In this document: one piece after another, positions 4,851 through 5,180 of the stretch
Layout of the letters: each line of letters begins with the position of its first letter
Position numbering within the stretch: position 1 is the first letter of the stretch
Assembly: GCA_943328865.2 (NCBI GenBank)
Contig: CALQBR020000127.1
Coordinates: forward strand, 1-5,180
Reading direction: 5' to 3'
DNA from: Sphingobacterium thalpophilum
GTDB taxonomy: Bacteria; Bacteroidota; Bacteroidia; Flavobacteriales; Flavobacteriaceae
DNA: 5,180 nucleotides
Program-made: the position numbers and the translations under genes
Notes under the pieces: generated by a model
Told to the model about the DNA's origin: nothing
What the model saw: only the letters and a program-made list of their open reading frames with translations
Databases searched by the model: none

Positions 4851-4994
4851 AAATAATTATTGTTAATCAATTATAAAAATTAAAATATATATTATTGAAT
4901 TCATTTGAGGATTTACTTAAAAATAAGTAATTAGGGTTTTTCATTATCTCCTTATTAAGGATTAAACTTGAATCAGTACACAATCACCTTTGAA
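4851..4994. other. AT-rich spacer between hisS and the hip regulatory region
   Basis: No supported gene is present. It contains a 7-bp hairpin, TTACTTA-AAAA-TAAGTAA (4913-4930), and a short palindrome, TCCTTATTAAGGA (4949-4961). Neither is followed by a proper T-tract on the minus strand, so no clear hisS terminator can be named. Read-through from hisS into hipBST is therefore possible. Confidence 0.6.
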
Positions 4995-5180
4995 TTATTG
5001 TAGCATTTCTTTCAATTCTTCTAAACTCACATTACGCTGTTCGCCAGAAACCAAGTCCTTCAAAGCATACTGGTTATTTTTCATTTCTTCGTCGCCAACA
5101 ATTACGGCAAAAGGAATCGAACGTTTGTCTGCATGTTGGAACTGCTTCCCTACTTTCACCGCATCAGGATATAATTCTAC
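4995..5180 (-). CDS. hisS: Histidyl-tRNA synthetase, C-terminal end (5' part outside window)
   Basis: The last 61 codons and stop (TAA, plus-strand TTA at 4995-4997) of an ORF entering from the right edge. HisS charges tRNA-His with histidine. The visible part is the end of the C-terminal alpha/beta anticodon-binding domain, with the family wording VELYPDAVKVGKQFQHADKR (fragment residues 1-20), SIPFAVIVGDEE (21-32), YALKDLVSGEQ (38-48) and a final VSLEELKEML helix (51-60). The catalytic class II core lies outside the window. It is read in the same direction as hipBST, 276 bp upstream of hipB. Confidence 0.93.
   Translation of the reverse strand, partial: VELYPDAVKVGKQFQHADKRSIPFAVIVGDEEMKNNQYALKDLVSGEQRNVSLEELKEMLQ

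Noticed and set aside
4867..4944. 25-codon minus-strand ORF (MKNPNYLFLSKSS...) preceded by AAGGAG
   Set aside because: The AAGGAG is only 3 nt from the ATG, this group rarely uses Shine-Dalgarno sequences, the peptide is low-complexity (N, F, Y) from AT-rich DNA, and no promoter is visible.
2881..4994. hipBST as a tRNA-integrated island with att repeats
   Set aside because: No copy of the tRNA 3' end is found on the far side of the module, and there is no integrase or transposase in the window.

Overview
The window reads as chromosomal DNA of a Bacteroidetes bacterium, most likely Flavobacterium or a close relative. It is AT-rich, real starts generally lack Shine-Dalgarno sequences, and promoters fit the Bacteroidetes form TTG - about 19 nt - TAnnTTTG. 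The housekeeping proteins (Fmt, HU, YqgE, a class IV aminotransferase, a small START-like protein, HisS) also have a flavobacterial character. The genus is inferred from these features, not from a database search.

Layout: 1-322 is the 3' end of fmt (+). 501-773 is a 90-residue HU protein (+) with its own promoter and a strong terminator. 892-1455 is yqgE (+), converging on a PabC-like aminotransferase (1452-2291, -) so tightly that both stop codons lie in one TTAA. Upstream of the aminotransferase is a START-like/SRPBCC protein (2344-2733, -). Its terminator is fused to the apparent promoter of the aminotransferase. A 147-bp divergent spacer drives that gene one way and a CAT-anticodon tRNA (2881-2954, +) the other. 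The tRNA ends in a long hairpin terminator. A short spacer with four 13-bp tandem repeats follows.

The accessory part is 3176-4718 (-): three genes joined by two ATGA overlaps. They encode a 70-residue HTH protein, a 108-residue stand-alone HipA N-terminal domain and a 336-residue HipA-type kinase. Order, sizes and the SIS motif in the kinase loop match the tripartite HipBST toxin-antitoxin organisation rather than two-gene HipBA. Upstream of hipB are three related 18-bp imperfect palindromes, centred 61 and 60 bp apart (about six helical turns). They are probable operators, one over the hipB start codon and one over the likely -33 box. The module lies between the tRNA gene and the 3' end of hisS (4995-5180, -), which continues beyond the window.

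How the parts would work, by inference from the family: HipB represses the operon through the phased operators. HipS, the detached N-terminal domain, restrains the HipT kinase. Free HipT would phosphorylate a translation component, which in the characterised E. coli system is tryptophanyl-tRNA synthetase. The HipS here contains no tryptophan at all, so its inhibitory mechanism may differ from that of E. coli HipS.
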